A stretch of 64,000 nt of DNA from the NCBI RefSeq assembly GCF_943734655.1, contig NC_071355.1, forward strand, positions 19,170,268 to 19,234,267, written 5' to 3'. This DNA is from Sabethes cyaneus (Eukaryota > Arthropoda > Insecta > Diptera > Culicidae). Shown in pieces: positions 34,601-45,170 of the stretch; within the stretch, counting starts at the first letter, position 1, and each line of letters begins with the position of its first letter. The position numbers and the translations under genes are program-made. The notes under the pieces are model-generated. The model ran no database searches and was not told the origin of the DNA. It worked only from the letters and a program-made list of their open reading frames with translations.

Positions 34601-35790
34601 TCATATATTAACCTTAAGGAACATTTTAGATCGAAGGAATCTTAACGATGCGGAACTTAATATTCTACTAAAAAGCCTACGACATCCAACGGTTATCGTC
34701 GGACGATCAGAAAATTGTTCCAACAAATCTTTAACGCTTTCCGGCAAGGAGGGTTCGGGCGGTGGTTGCTTCGGTTTGCGCACCTCAAACCGAATTCCGC
34801 GCTTCATAAATGGCACCACAACGGACATCCGCGGGGTGTTAAAAACATGCGTTAAACCATCTCCGAAATCATTGGCCAGCGTTCGGAGCTGATTGGTGTG
34901 CAATATCGATGACCTGCAGAGCCAAGGCCGATGCGTTCAGCGTTTTCAGCTGAGGGACGCGGAGATTCATGTGAAAGTAAAAAGGTTCCCTCGCTATCAA
35001 CTCGAACATGTTGGTGACAATTCGTAAGGTGAGGCGGTTTAACTTTGGCAGATGCAGCGTTTCATGCTCGCCGGGAACGGCTAAAGTCTCATTAGGCACG
35101 ACGGAAATTTCACCTATGATTAACTCTTCCAGTTCCGGGAAATCGATTGTTGTACCGCCAGAAGTGCGTTGTCATGAGCGTAGCTCATTGTGAGAGTATC
35201 GAGATTGTCGAAGAATACGAATGCGCCAATCCAAGAGGTGCTGTCAACAGAGTTGCCATTTTGAAATCTGTGTTTCTAGTTTAAAAATCTGTGAAAATCT
35301 GTAAAACTATCGAAAAAAATCTGTTACTAAATCTGTGCTACATAATTATGCTCCCATGAAGAAAAATTAGCATTTTAATGTTTTTGAACAATATGGTTCA
35401 TTCAATATCATCCATACGCTTCGTAAATTTGGTTTTTGATGTGCAGTAATTTCGGTTTTGTAACTTTACCTCCCGATTTTTTGTGCCATTTCGCTTCCAG
35501 TGATAAAATTGATAAACTTTTTTTCAACATGTAGCATATCCGTGAAAATCTGTGATTTTCAAAAATATCTGTCATCTGTGATCACAGATTCTGTGCTTTA
35601 AAATGACGAAAAAATCGGTGATTTTACAGAAAAATCTGCAAAAATGGTAACTCTGGCTGTCAAACGCGGCCAAGTTGACGTTGATTTCCAGCTGTCGCAA
35701 ATGTGTGAAGTAGTTACCAATCCATACGTCGTAGAAACAGAGAGTTTTCTATTTTGGCTGATTGAAAGCGGCAGCACACTCGTTTCAAAA
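34601..35790 (-). pseudogene. Broken leucine-rich-repeat protein gene (F-box/LRR-like)
   Basis: Minus-strand coding pieces in consistent order: FTHLRQLEINVNLAAFDS (up to the MITE), FFDNLDTLTMSYAHDN just beyond it, then FPELEELIIGEIS, LPKLNRLTLRIVTNMFELI and RVPQLKTLNASALALQVID, and finally a C-terminal part (SVVVPFMKRGIRFEVRKP to a stop at 34601). The repeated L-x-x-L-x-(I/L/M) rhythm is typical of LRRs. It is broken by a stop near 35750, a frame change near 35155, another near 34890, and a 408-bp MITE. No F-box is seen; the N-terminus is missing. It lies entirely between the inverted arms. Confidence 0.65.
35248..35655. mobile_element. 408-bp hAT-type MITE with 8-bp target duplication
   Basis: Ends are CAGAGTTGCCATTTT and, reverse complemented, CAGAGTTACCATTTTTGCAG. 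GCTGTCAA stands directly outside each end (35240-35247 and 35656-35663). CAGAG-type ends with an 8-bp duplication are diagnostic of hAT. AATCTGTG/AATCTGT words recur inside each end, as subterminal transposase-binding repeats do in hAT elements. No coding capacity. Removing it and one duplication rejoins the LRR reading frame. Confidence 0.92.
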
Positions 35791-36084
35791 AAAAAAAATG
35801 TTAATGCATATGCCTGACCGCATTTCAAGGTCATGACTAAAATCACGAGTTTGGTCAATTTTCATAGGAACGGAGCCTTTCTCCGAAGACCCGCGCTGAG
35901 AAACGCAGACTAACACGCTTACGGACGAACAGCGTCACACGCAGTACCTTGCAAGTCGTAAGGACCTGCACAGTGTCGTCGTCCTGAAAGTAAAAACAAG
36001 TTAGATTAAAACTGCTCGGTCGGTGGTTTCTACAGTAGGTGGAGGAAGAGGCACAATTTGTGTCTAAAAATAGCCCAACCCATC

Positions 36085-37860
36085 AATTTTCGATTGTCGA
36101 TTTTCAATTTTCAATTTTCAATTTTCAATTTTCAATTTTCAATTTTCAATTTTCAACTTTCAATTTTCAATTTTCAATTTTCAATTTTCAACTTTCAATT
36201 TTCAATTTTCAATTTTCAATTTTCAATTTTCAATTTTCAATTTTCAATTTTCAATTTTCAATTTTCAATTTTCAATTTTCAATTTTCAATTTTCAATTTT
36301 CAATTTTCAATTTTCAATTTTCAATTTTCAATTTTCAATTTTCAATTTTCAATTTTCAATTTTCAATTTTCAATTTTCAATTTTCAATTTTCAATTTTCA
36401 ATTTTCAATTTTCAATTTTCAATTTTTTTTCAATTTTCAATTTTCAATTTTCAATTTTCAATTTTCAATTTTCAATTTTCAATTTTCAATTTTCAATTTT
36501 CAATTTTCAATTTTCAATTTTCAATTTTCAATTTTCAATTTTCAATTTTCAATTTTCAATTTTCAATTTTCAATTTTCAATTTTCAATTTTCAATTTTCA
36601 ATTTTCAATTTTCAATTTTCAATTTTCAATTTTCAATTTTCAATTTTCAATTTTCAATTTTCAATTTTCAATTTTCAATTTTCAATTTTCAATTTTCAAT
36701 TTTCAATTTTCAATTTTCAATTTTCAATTTTCAATTTTCAATTTTCAATTTTCAATTTTCAATTTTCAATTTTCAATTTTCAATTTTCAATTTTCAATTT
36801 TCAATTTTCAATTTTCAATTTTCAATTTTCAATTTTCAATTTTCAATTTTCAATTTTCAATTTTCAATATTCAATTTTCAATTTTCAATTTTCAATTTTC
36901 AATTTTCAATTTTCAATTTTCAATTTTCAATTTTCAATTTTCAATTTTCAATTTTCAATTTTCAATTTTCAATTTTCAATTTTCAATTTTCAATTTTCAA
37001 TTTTCAATTTTCAATTTTCAATTTTCAATTTTCAATTTTCAATTTTCAATTTTCAATTTTCAATTTTCAATTTTCAATTTTCAATTTTCAATTTTCAATT
37101 TTCAATTTTCAATTTTCAATTTTCAATTTTCAATTTTCAATTTTCAATTTTCAATTTTCAATATTCAATTTTCAATTTTCAATTTTCAATTTTCAATTTT
37201 CAATTTTCGATTTTCAATTTTCGATTTTCAATTTTCAATTTTCAATTTTCAATTTTCAATTTTCAATTTTCAATTTTCAATTTTCAATTTTCAATTTTCA
37301 ATTTTCAATTTTCAATTTTCAATTTTCAATTTTCAATTTTCAATTTTCAATTTTCAATTTTCAATTTTCAATTTTCAATTTTCAATTTTCAATTTTCAAT
37401 TTTCAATTTTCAATTTTCAATTTTCAATTTTCAATTTTCAATTTTCAATTTTCAATTTTCAATTTTGAATTTTGAATTTTCAATTTTCAATTTTCAATTT
37501 TCAATTTTCAATTTTCAATTTTCAATTTTCAATTTTCAATTTTCAATTTTCAATTTTCAATTTTCAATTTTCAATTTTCAATTTTCAATTTTCAATTTTC
37601 AATTTTCAATTTTCAATTTTGAATTTTCAATTTTCAATTTTCAATTTTCAATTTTCAATTTTCAATTTTCAATTTTCAATTTTCAATTTTCAATTTTCAA
37701 TTTTCAATTTTCAATTTTCAATTTTCAATTTTCAATTTTCAATTTTCAATTTTCAATTTTCAATTTTCAATTTTCAATTTTCAATTTTCAATTTTCAATT
37801 TTCAATTTTCAATTTTCAATTTTCAATTTTCAATTTTCAATTTTCAATTTTCAATTTTCG
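36085..37860 (+). repeat. Heptamer satellite (TTTTCAA)n, second cluster
   Basis: About 250 TTTTCAA units, with a few single changes (TTTCAAC, TTTCGAT, CAATATT) and short stutters (TTTTTTTTC at 36424). Very homogeneous. It begins within 20 bases of the outer end of the right inverted arm. All plus-strand frames are open (up to 635 codons), an arithmetic artefact. Confidence 0.95.
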
Positions 37861-39150
37861 ATTTTCGACTTTCGATTTTCGATTTCCGATTACGATTTTC
37901 GATTTTCGATTTTCGATCTTCGATTTTCGATTTTTGATTTTCGATTTTCAATCCTCGATTTTTGATTTTCGATTTTCGATTTCCGATTACGATTTTCGAT
38001 CTGCGATTTTCGATTTTTGATTTTCGATTTTCAATCCTCGATTTTTGATTTTCGATTTTCGATTTTGGATTTTCGATTTTTGATTTTCGATTTTCAATCC
38101 TCGATTTTTGATTTTCGGTTTTCGATTTTCGATTTTCGATTTCGATTTTCGATTTTCGATTTCCGATTACGATTTTCGATTTTCGATTTTCGATCTGCGA
38201 TTTTCGATTTTTGATTTTCGATTTTCAATCCTCGATTTTTGATTTTCGATTTTCGATTTTGGATTTTCGATTTTTGATTTTCGATTTTCAATCCTCGATT
38301 TTTGATTTTCGGTTTTCGATTTTCGATTTTCGATTTCGATTTTCGATTTTCGATTTTCGATTTTCGATTTTCGATTTTCGATTTTCGATTTTCGATTTTC
38401 GGTTTTCGATTTTCGATTTTCGATTTTCGATTTTCGATTTTCGATTTTCGATTTTCGATTCTCGATTTTCGATTTTCGATTTTCGATTTTCGATTTTCGA
38501 TTTTCGATTTTCGATTTTCGATTTTCGATTTTCGATTTTCGATTTTCGATTTTCGATTTTCGATTTTCGATTTTCGATTTTCGATTTTCGATTTTTGATT
38601 TTCGATTTTCGATTTTCGATTTTCGATTTTCGATTTTCGATTTTCGATTTTCGATTTTCGATTTTCGATTTTCGATTTTCGATTTTCGATTTTCGATTTT
38701 CAATCTTTGATTATTGATTTTCGATTTCCGATTTTCGATTTTCGATTTTCGATTTTTGATTTTCGATCTTCGATTTTCGATTTTCGATTTTCGATCTTCG
38801 ATTCTCGATTTTTGATTTTCGATTTTCGATTTTCGATTTTCGATTTTCGATTTTCGATTTTCGATTTTCGATTTTCGATTTTCGATTTTCGATTTTCGAT
38901 TTTCGATTTTCGATTTTCGATTTTCGATTTTCGATTTTCGATTTTCGATTTTCGATTTTCGATTTTCGATTTTCGATTTTTGATTTTCGATTTTCGATTT
39001 TCGATTTTCGATTTTCGATTTTCGATTTTCGATTTTCGATTTTCGATTTTCGATTTTCGATTTTCGATTTTCGATTTTCGATTTTCGATTTTCGATTTTC
39101 GATTTTCGATTTTCGATTTTCGATTTTCGATTTTCGATTTTCGATTTTTA
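37861..39150 (+). repeat. Heptamer satellite (TTTTCGA)n with 195-bp higher-order unit
   Basis: About 180 TTTTCGA units. Between 37861 and 38360 the marker words CAATCCTCG recur at about 37948, 38031, 38094, 38226 and 38289; the 38031/38094 pair is copied 195 bases downstream, showing a higher-order tandem duplication. TTTCCGATTACGA markers are at about 37980 and 38160. Later units are near perfect. Confidence 0.93.
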
Positions 39151-39657
39151 ATTTTCAATTTTCAATTTTCAATTTTCAATTTTCAATTTTCAATTTTCAA
39201 TTTTCAATTTTCAATTTTCTGTTTTCAGTTTTCTGTTTTCTGTTTTCTGTTTTCTGTTTTCGATTTTCGATTTTCGATTTTTAATTTTCAATTTTCAATT
39301 TTCAATTTTCAATTTTCAATTTTCAATTTTCAATTTTCAATTTTCAATTTTCAATTTTCAATTTTCAATTTTCAATTTTCAATTTTCAATTTTCAATTTT
39401 CTGTTTTCTGTTTTCTGTTTTCTGTTTTCTGTTTTCTGTTTTCTGTTTTCTGTTTTCTGTTTTCTGTTTTCTGTTTTCTGTTTTCTGTTTTCTGTTTTCT
39501 GTTTTCTGTTTTCTGTTTTCTGTTTTCTGTTTTCTGTTTTCTGTTTTCTGTTTTCTGTTTTCTGTTTTCTGTTTTCTGTTTTCTGTTTTTTGTTTTCTGT
39601 TTTCTGTTTTCTGTTTTCTGTTTTCTGTTTTCTGTTTTCTGTTTTCTGTTTTCTATG
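39151..39657 (+). repeat. Heptamer blocks (TTTTCAA)n and (TTTTCTG)n
   Basis: Alternating blocks: TTTTCAA (39151-39218), TTTTCTG (39219-39261), a few TTTTCGA, TTTTCAA (39282-39400), then about 36 TTTTCTG units to 39655. The order repeats a smaller TTTTCAA-TTTTCTG pair before a larger one, suggesting amplification of a junction. Confidence 0.93.
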
Positions 39658-40215
39658 TCACTTTTTACTTTTTACTTTTTACTTTTTACTTTTTACTTTT
39701 TACTTTTTAGTTTTTACTTTTTACTTTTTACTTTTTACTTTTTACTTTTTACTTTTTACTTTTTACTTTTTACTTTTTACTTTTTACTTTTTACTTTTTA
39801 CTTTTTACTTTTTGCTTTTTGCTTTTTGCTTTTTACTTTTTACTTTTTACTTTTCATTTTTTACTTTTTACTTTTTACTTTTTACTTTTTACTTTGTACT
39901 TTTTACTTTTTACTTTTTACTTTTTACTTTTTAATTTTTACTTTTGACTCTTTGCGTTTTACTTTTTACTTTTTACTTTTTACTTTTTACTTTTTACTTT
40001 TTACTTTTTACTTTTTACTTTTTACTTTTTACTTTTTACTTTTTACTTTTTGCTTTTTGCTTTTTGCTTTTTACTTTTTACTTTTTACTTTTCATTTTTT
40101 ACTTTTTACTTTTTACTTTTTACTTTTTACTTTGTACTTTTTACTTTTTACTTTTTACTTTTTACTTTTTAATTTTTACTTTTGACTCTTTGCTTTTTAC
40201 TTTTTACTTTTTACT
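39658..40215 (+). repeat. Heptamer satellite (TTTTTAC)n with 238-bp higher-order duplication
   Basis: About 78 TTTTTAC units. A marker series (three TTTTTGC units, later TTTTCAT, TTTTGTAC, TTTTAAT and TTGACTCTTTGC) occurs from about 39811 and again about 238 bases (34 units) downstream. Confidence 0.93.
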
Positions 40216-43201
40216 ACTTTTCACTTCTTGGTGAAAACCACGCAACTTTCTTGCACATACAGCTGACTCTGCTTTGAATCTGTGCCTTCCTTTTTTTCAA
40301 CTGCTACCATCCATTCTCATACGGATCTGTATCGGAGGACGTTTCCCAGGAGCGGTCGAGGACTGAAGAAGCAAAACACGAGGCGCGAGCACAAACACAC
40401 ACACACGGCATGACGACAACATGATGTATCATAGTTCAAACTGCAGGGATGCCTGATCAATTTCGCACACAGCGTGATTTTGCTTTTATTTAATGCAAGA
40501 TTCTGATAATATTATTTATAACAATCTATATGAAATACGCTCAATTTAGTACGCTTCTCTTGCAGCTTGCTCTCCTTCTCGCGCGCGCTGGAGCGCCGCC
40601 AAACATTCGTAAGTTGGATATGTCCTCCCCCCTCTGCGTCGTCGCTCGAACGAGCTCCACATTCTCCCCGGTATGTATATCGGACTACTGCGCACTTCGG
40701 AGTCAAGCACTTCAAAATTCAGGAAGGGAAATAGCCGGGCGCCATGAGTTATGGGAAACGATATTCTTAGCAAACATGCGATAAACATAATTCGGAACAG
40801 GAGAAAAGCATATTTCTTCCATCGTCCTCGGTTGCCCTCATTCAGCCCGCGTTCGGTTGAGCATCGTCCGTGTGGGCGAACGAAGGCAGCCAGAATGTGG
40901 CCGTAAAGTGGTTGGAATGTGGTAGCAGGCTGTGGCGGCTAGCAGAGGACTCTTATGACATGCGAGTTTTATGTTTGTATACACTTCACCCCAGCAACAA
41001 CAACCGTGCGGGGGCTTCGTATCGAAGGAGGCGTAATTGAATTATTTTGAAAGCTTTTTCCTGCCACTTTATTTTCTTGCTATATGTAGGTACCCACGAC
41101 GGCACTTGCTGTGATTTCTTCCATTTACTGATACTTACACTGGAAGGCAATCAAGTGCAACGTCACAGTGAATGAAAGAAGCCTGCCGAAAAGAATTCGA
41201 TTCCTCGGTGCTGCCGACGCTCCACTGGAGGTTGTATACTTTTCTAAGCATACACCTTCCAATATCTATTTTTATCTGATTTCTCACCCCTTACCGAGGC
41301 ACAGCATGATCCAGGAAATGAGATTTACCGCTACCGAAGAAGCTCCAATAATTGCATTAGATTAGATAATTTGATTTCACCGTGCTGCGCTCCTCGTCCG
41401 CGTCCTCTTGCGGTTGGAAGTTCGGTAGATCAAATTCCACTACAAATGAAATTTTCGCTAACCAAGCACCTAATTTCGGCTGGGATCAAAGCCGAGTCAG
41501 CTGTCGGTGTAGCTAATCGCTAATATAGAAAAGTTTACCTACTACTGTTTGCCAAAATGTATAAGCATCTGCAAGGTGTGTTCTCCTAAGGTTTTTCGGC
41601 TGAAGTGACCATTGAACCTGTTCTCCGTGGCAGCTGGAATGTACGAAATTTGCGAATAATTTAATCAAATTTTTTTACTTCCAACTTTCTGCATATTCAT
41701 GCTGCTTGAAACTGCAAAAAAAACCGTATGTTAGTGTTATGCCACTAAACAAACAAAGCCAACAGGTCATTGTCACTGTGTAAAGCGTTATAAAACTATC
41801 TTGTTTATCGCATAATAATGACAGCGTGAAACTTACTCACAACAGCGGCTTAGCTTGCGAGCAGCAGTTTCGTAAATAATAAAGCTGCCACCATAAAACA
41901 CACAGTTTAAAGACGTTGAACCACATTTTCGTTGAGTACAAAATTTCCGAAAGATCCGAAAGAAAAACGCACAAATTTACACACCGTGACAGCTAGGTTA
42001 CAGCAGAATTCAAACATCATCCAAATCGCCTTCAAATTGCCGCATAAATATCGACCCCAGCCTGCTCGGATTGTTTCGTCCCATGTCCCATCGTCGAGAG
42101 CGAGACCTGACAATGACAACCCCACAGACAAAAGAAGGTGTGAAAAGCTGCCCGATATGGGGCACAGTTTTACGCATAAAACGAGAATTGTTTTATTTGC
42201 ATCATCTTCGGGGTGGTCCAGATAGTTCAACAACAAGTTTCCTTCGCCGAAGCAACACGCAGCAGTACAGCCGATGAAGTTCCATTTCATTAGAGTTAAA
42301 CTAGACGACTCTTCTAGAAGCGCGACTGAGGCTGCTGCTTTATTGTTATGCAAAGTTAGACTAAAAGCTGTTTTTGGAGTTCGATAAAAAAACGACAGAA
42401 CTCCCCACTGTGCACAATGTGTACCTACATCGCGCCATGCCGGCCGGCTGAATGCCCCGGGAGGGGGCAAGTGGAGCACAAACTTGTCACCTAAAACGTG
42501 ATCTATCGCTGCCGGTGTCGAACGGAGCACCTACTAGGAGAAAATTGATGAAGCTGGGTTGAGATCGTTTGAGCGAGGCGTGACGACTTATTTATCACAA
42601 ATCGGTTTTGAATTGAGAATAATCGGTAAGTCGAGGGAGAAAAGTCCAGTTATATTGTATATTTTCTTCAATTTGCTACTAAAATTTGTGAAAGAGGGTT
42701 TTGGGAATATTATGTTTTACAGAAAACAAGTTTGCCCGAGCCTACTTGATGTTTTAAATAACCCTGAGTTTATGTACTGAATGACATTGCTTAATGCCAT
42801 TTTGCAATGCCGAATAAAGAGCCGGTTTGCATGAAGGTTATATCGTCGAAAGATTTATTTTGCCGAACACAAGTGGGGAATACAAGGTTCAAAATCATCA
42901 CTGGAATCCGCTTTCCGATACTCCGTTGGTTCCCGGCACGTACCACCAGCATGGAATCACAAACTATACAGACACCACGCGTAGAACAAAAAGCATAAAA
43001 TCTGAGGGACCAGTTTCAATTGAAGTGAGTGAATCTCGTCCCTTGCACATCTCACGGATCTCACGTATCCATGTGGCTCTCAAACACTACCTGTTTCTTT
43101 TACTCTACCAGAAATTTATAAATTCACTCGCACATAAATCTCAGCAACCTAGTTAGTTACTAATGTTTACCGTCAGTTCTTTCACAAAAGGTGATTTCAA
43201 C
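40216..43201. other. No confidently recognised gene
   Basis: Mixed sequence of intron or intergenic appearance. A 207-codon minus-strand frame (41907-42530) and one at 42827-43156 on plus (NHHWNPLSDTPLVPGTYHQH within it) have no domain I recognise; the second reads somewhat like protein and could be an exon or remnant upstream of the THAP pieces. Microsatellite CACACACACA is near 40393. Confidence 0.4.
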
Positions 43202-43490
43202 ATGGGGAAGAAATGTGCTATACCTGGTTGCCGGATACAAAATGTATCTTTACACCAGTTTCCGGAACAAGGAGAAATGTAAGATATTCCTTAAATCTTA
43301 ATAAATTCAATTCATAATTGCTATATTTTTCAGATTACAAAAATGGATTGATTTTGCGGAGAACCCGATCATCGATCGGTATGGTATCTAGCTTGAAGCA
43401 TAGAAGGATATGATCGGCTCATTTCGCTGCGTCGTGCTTCCCTGATCCGAGTAATACTACAAATGGGTAAGCTAAACTTTACATGTACTA

Positions 43491-43624
43491 CAGTGGTAAC
43501 CCGATTTTGTCACTCCCCGATTTTATCACTCCCCGATTTTGTCACCCCCGATTTTGTCACGTTTTTGACTCGATTTTGTCACCCCCGATTTTGTCACGTT
43601 TTTTACCCGATTTTGTCACGTTTT
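43491..43624 (+). repeat. CCCGATTTTGTCAC minisatellite
   Basis: Seven or eight copies of a 14-20 base unit (CCCGATTTTGTCAC with variable GTTTTT spacers) start inside the left terminal repeat of the MITE; the right end has only one or two. Likely expansion of the terminal motif, or repeated transposase binding sites. Confidence 0.8.
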
Positions 43625-43884
43625 TGATTTATCAAAAGCTTAGTTTGAAAATCATTTTGAAACATGTCAAATGTGTTAAAATACTGTGAAAAAAAAACTG
43701 TGTTGATTATCGTGGAGTTTTCACAAAAGTTGTTTCTTATCTCCACAACTATAATAGCTAGAAGGTCACTTTCTTTGACAAAGTTCTTTATAATCATCTT
43801 CTCAAAAAATTTGTAGAACATTGTTTTGCTCTATCTCTTACTGCTTGAAAAATAAATTTTCTATCTTACTTTTAAGGGGGTTAA

Positions 43885-43986
43885 GGTGATACGGTACTGA
43901 ATCCCAACATGGCCGGAAAAATGGCGTCATTGTGAGGATATAGAATATAGGATGTCCGGCCATGTTGGATTCAGTACCGTTTCACC
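43885..43986. mobile_element. 102-bp piggyBac-like MITE (TTAA target), nested
   Basis: GGTGATACGGTACTGAATC at the left and GGTGAAACGGTACTGAATC (right end reverse complemented) flank a core with ACATGGCCGG in both orientations. TTAA stands on each side (43881-43884, 43987-43990), the signature target of piggyBac. It lies inside the 826-bp pogo-like MITE, so it inserted later. Confidence 0.8.
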
Positions 43987-44599
43987 TTAATCAAAGAATC
44001 ATTCATACCAAAAGAAAGAGCTTTTTACGCTATGAAATTTCTATGAACATAGTTAACCACTATAATCAACCATTTCGGCGCAATTAAAAAACGCGTGTTT
44101 TCATACCTGAGGGACTGCTGTGAACAGGTGACAAATGTCCACAGAGAGGTAGATGGAAGTGCGAAATGTCCTAAAAGTGATCAGAATGAAATATATGTAG
44201 TTCGTTCTAAGTTATCTGCAAAAAAATAGAAATTGAAAAAATACCCGATTTTGTCACTGTTCCGTTTTTCTCACCCCTAAATTCATCATGGGGGTGACAA
44301 AATCGGGTCATTACTGTATATCTTTCAAACGCATAACGAGACGCACATTCATATTACAGATTGAAAAAAGATGCTGTGCCAAACCAAAAGCTCAATAAGG
44401 AAAATGATTTAGGGACCGTTGAGCGCATGCGGGAAAGTCACGCGGACTCCTTCTGGGAGGGAAAGTATGTACATTTTTTGTTAAATACTCTAATCATATT
44501 ATATTAAATACTTTCTATTTAATATTACAATTATCTTTTAAGTATTCTCAGTGATTCGGCTTAATTTGAGAACTGTCCGAGAAGTTTACTTCTTTACAT

Positions 44600-44830
44600 A
44601 CAGTGGTAGACATTCGTTTAGCCGCATGGAGAATGTGGAATTTGAAAAAAAAAACTTTAAAAATCTGATATTAATCGGGATACTTTTTCGTTCTTTACGT
44701 AGTGATATTTAATTTTTATGGAAAATAGGTAAACCACATTTACCCACACGCTTCAGATTGTTTAGCCGCAGGTACACTGACTGTCCACAGTATTGGACAA
44801 AAGGTAGGAGTCAAAATGACTCCCTTCATC
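44600..44830 (+). mobile_element. Tc1-like element end, partial
   Basis: TACAGTGGTAGACATTCGTT, then TAGCCGCATGG, resembles a Tc1-type terminus with a TA start. TTTAGCCGC occurs again near 44770, but in the same orientation, so no matching inverted end is found and the right limit is approximate. Confidence 0.4.
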
Positions 44831-44872
44831 AATTGTAGAACCATCGTTTCAAAAAATATTAATATATATGTA

Positions 44873-45170
44873 TGACTGCATTTCAAGGTCAAGACTAAAA
44901 ACTTGAGATTAGACTTAATTATATGCCTGACACCTCATTCAATGTCAAGACGTAGAAACAACGAGGTTGGTCTATTCCATAGGAACGGAGCCTTTCCCCG
45001 AACACCCGCGTTAAGAATCGCGCCCTAATATGTTGACAGGTAAGTCGGAAGCGCCTGCATAGTGTCGTCGTCCCGTCAGTAAAACGAATTAGATTAAACT
45101 TCTCGATCGATGGTTTCTACAGTAGACGGAGGAAGAGACACAATTTGTGTCTACAAATAACTCAACCCGC
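44873..45170 (+). repeat. Diverged third copy of the P plus arm repeat
   Basis: GACTGCATTTCAAGGTCAAG (segment P) is followed by a second P-like phrase, then CATAGGAACGGAGCCTTTCC (44978 on) and TGGTTTCTACAGTAGACGGA to ACAATTTGTGTCTAC. It aligns with 35815-36083 at lower identity and with a small gap, showing that the arm of the 34236-36070 structure is a dispersed family. Confidence 0.7.

Larger units (their letters stand above)
34236..36070. mobile_element. Candidate foldback element with ~206-bp inverted arms carrying a gene fragment
   Basis: 34236-34446 and 35863-36068 are reverse complements with about 10 mismatches in 206 bases. The arms contain GGACGACGACACT, TACGACTTGCAAGGTACTGC and TCTTCGGAGAAAGGCTCCGT. 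Between them lie a decayed leucine-rich-repeat gene and a hAT-type MITE. The right arm is joined on its inner side to segment P, and a diverged P-plus-arm copy lies at 44873-45170, so the arm is a dispersed repeat. Whether the pair moved as one foldback or pack-type unit, or is two opposite insertions, cannot be decided here; I saw no target duplication. Confidence 0.55.
43491..44316. mobile_element. 826-bp pogo/Tc1-like MITE in the THAP intron
   Basis: Left end CAGTGGTAACCCGATTTTG; right end, reverse complemented, CAGTAATGACCCGATTTTG. TA flanks both sides (43489-43490, 44317-44318). CAGT ends plus a TA duplication fit the pogo/Tc1-mariner group. The left end carries several tandem copies of CCCGATTTTGTCAC. 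No transposase frame. It hosts a second, smaller MITE. Confidence 0.8.
43202..44464 (+). pseudogene. Decayed THAP-domain gene, three exons
   Basis: THAP domains are C2CH zinc-dependent DNA-binding modules found in host regulators and P-element transposases. Exon 1 (43202-43278) encodes MGKKCAIPGCRIQNVSLHQF (C-x4-C), then a GTAAGA donor, a 55-bp intron and a TTTTTCAG acceptor. Exon 2 (43334-43466) gives LQKWIDFAENPIIDR with the conserved Trp, then a frame change, then SAHFAASCFPDPSNTTN. Where the third zinc ligand Cys should stand before SAH there is TGA. Exon 3 (44360-44464), after TATTACAG, gives LKKDAVPNQKLNK, carrying the AVP motif that ends THAP domains. Two disruptions and a transposon-filled second intron indicate a dead or fragmentary gene. 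Confidence 0.72.

Noticed and set aside
36058..37965. A 635-codon open frame of Phe-Asn-Phe-Gln-Phe-Ser-Ile repeats, and similar frames at 30451-31548, 31678-32487 and 38707-40185
   Set aside because: A 7-base unit cycles through all three frames every 21 bases, and these units contain no stop on that strand, so long frames follow automatically from the satellite.
36085..40215. Heptamer arrays as telomeric repeats
   Set aside because: Units vary and lack the G-rich strand of telomeres; the arrays are internal, and dipterans lack canonical telomerase repeats.
41907..42530. 207-codon minus-strand frame
   Set aside because: No recognisable domain, overlapping frames on plus, no splice or start context, and composition like its surroundings. 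It could be revisited with a protein search.
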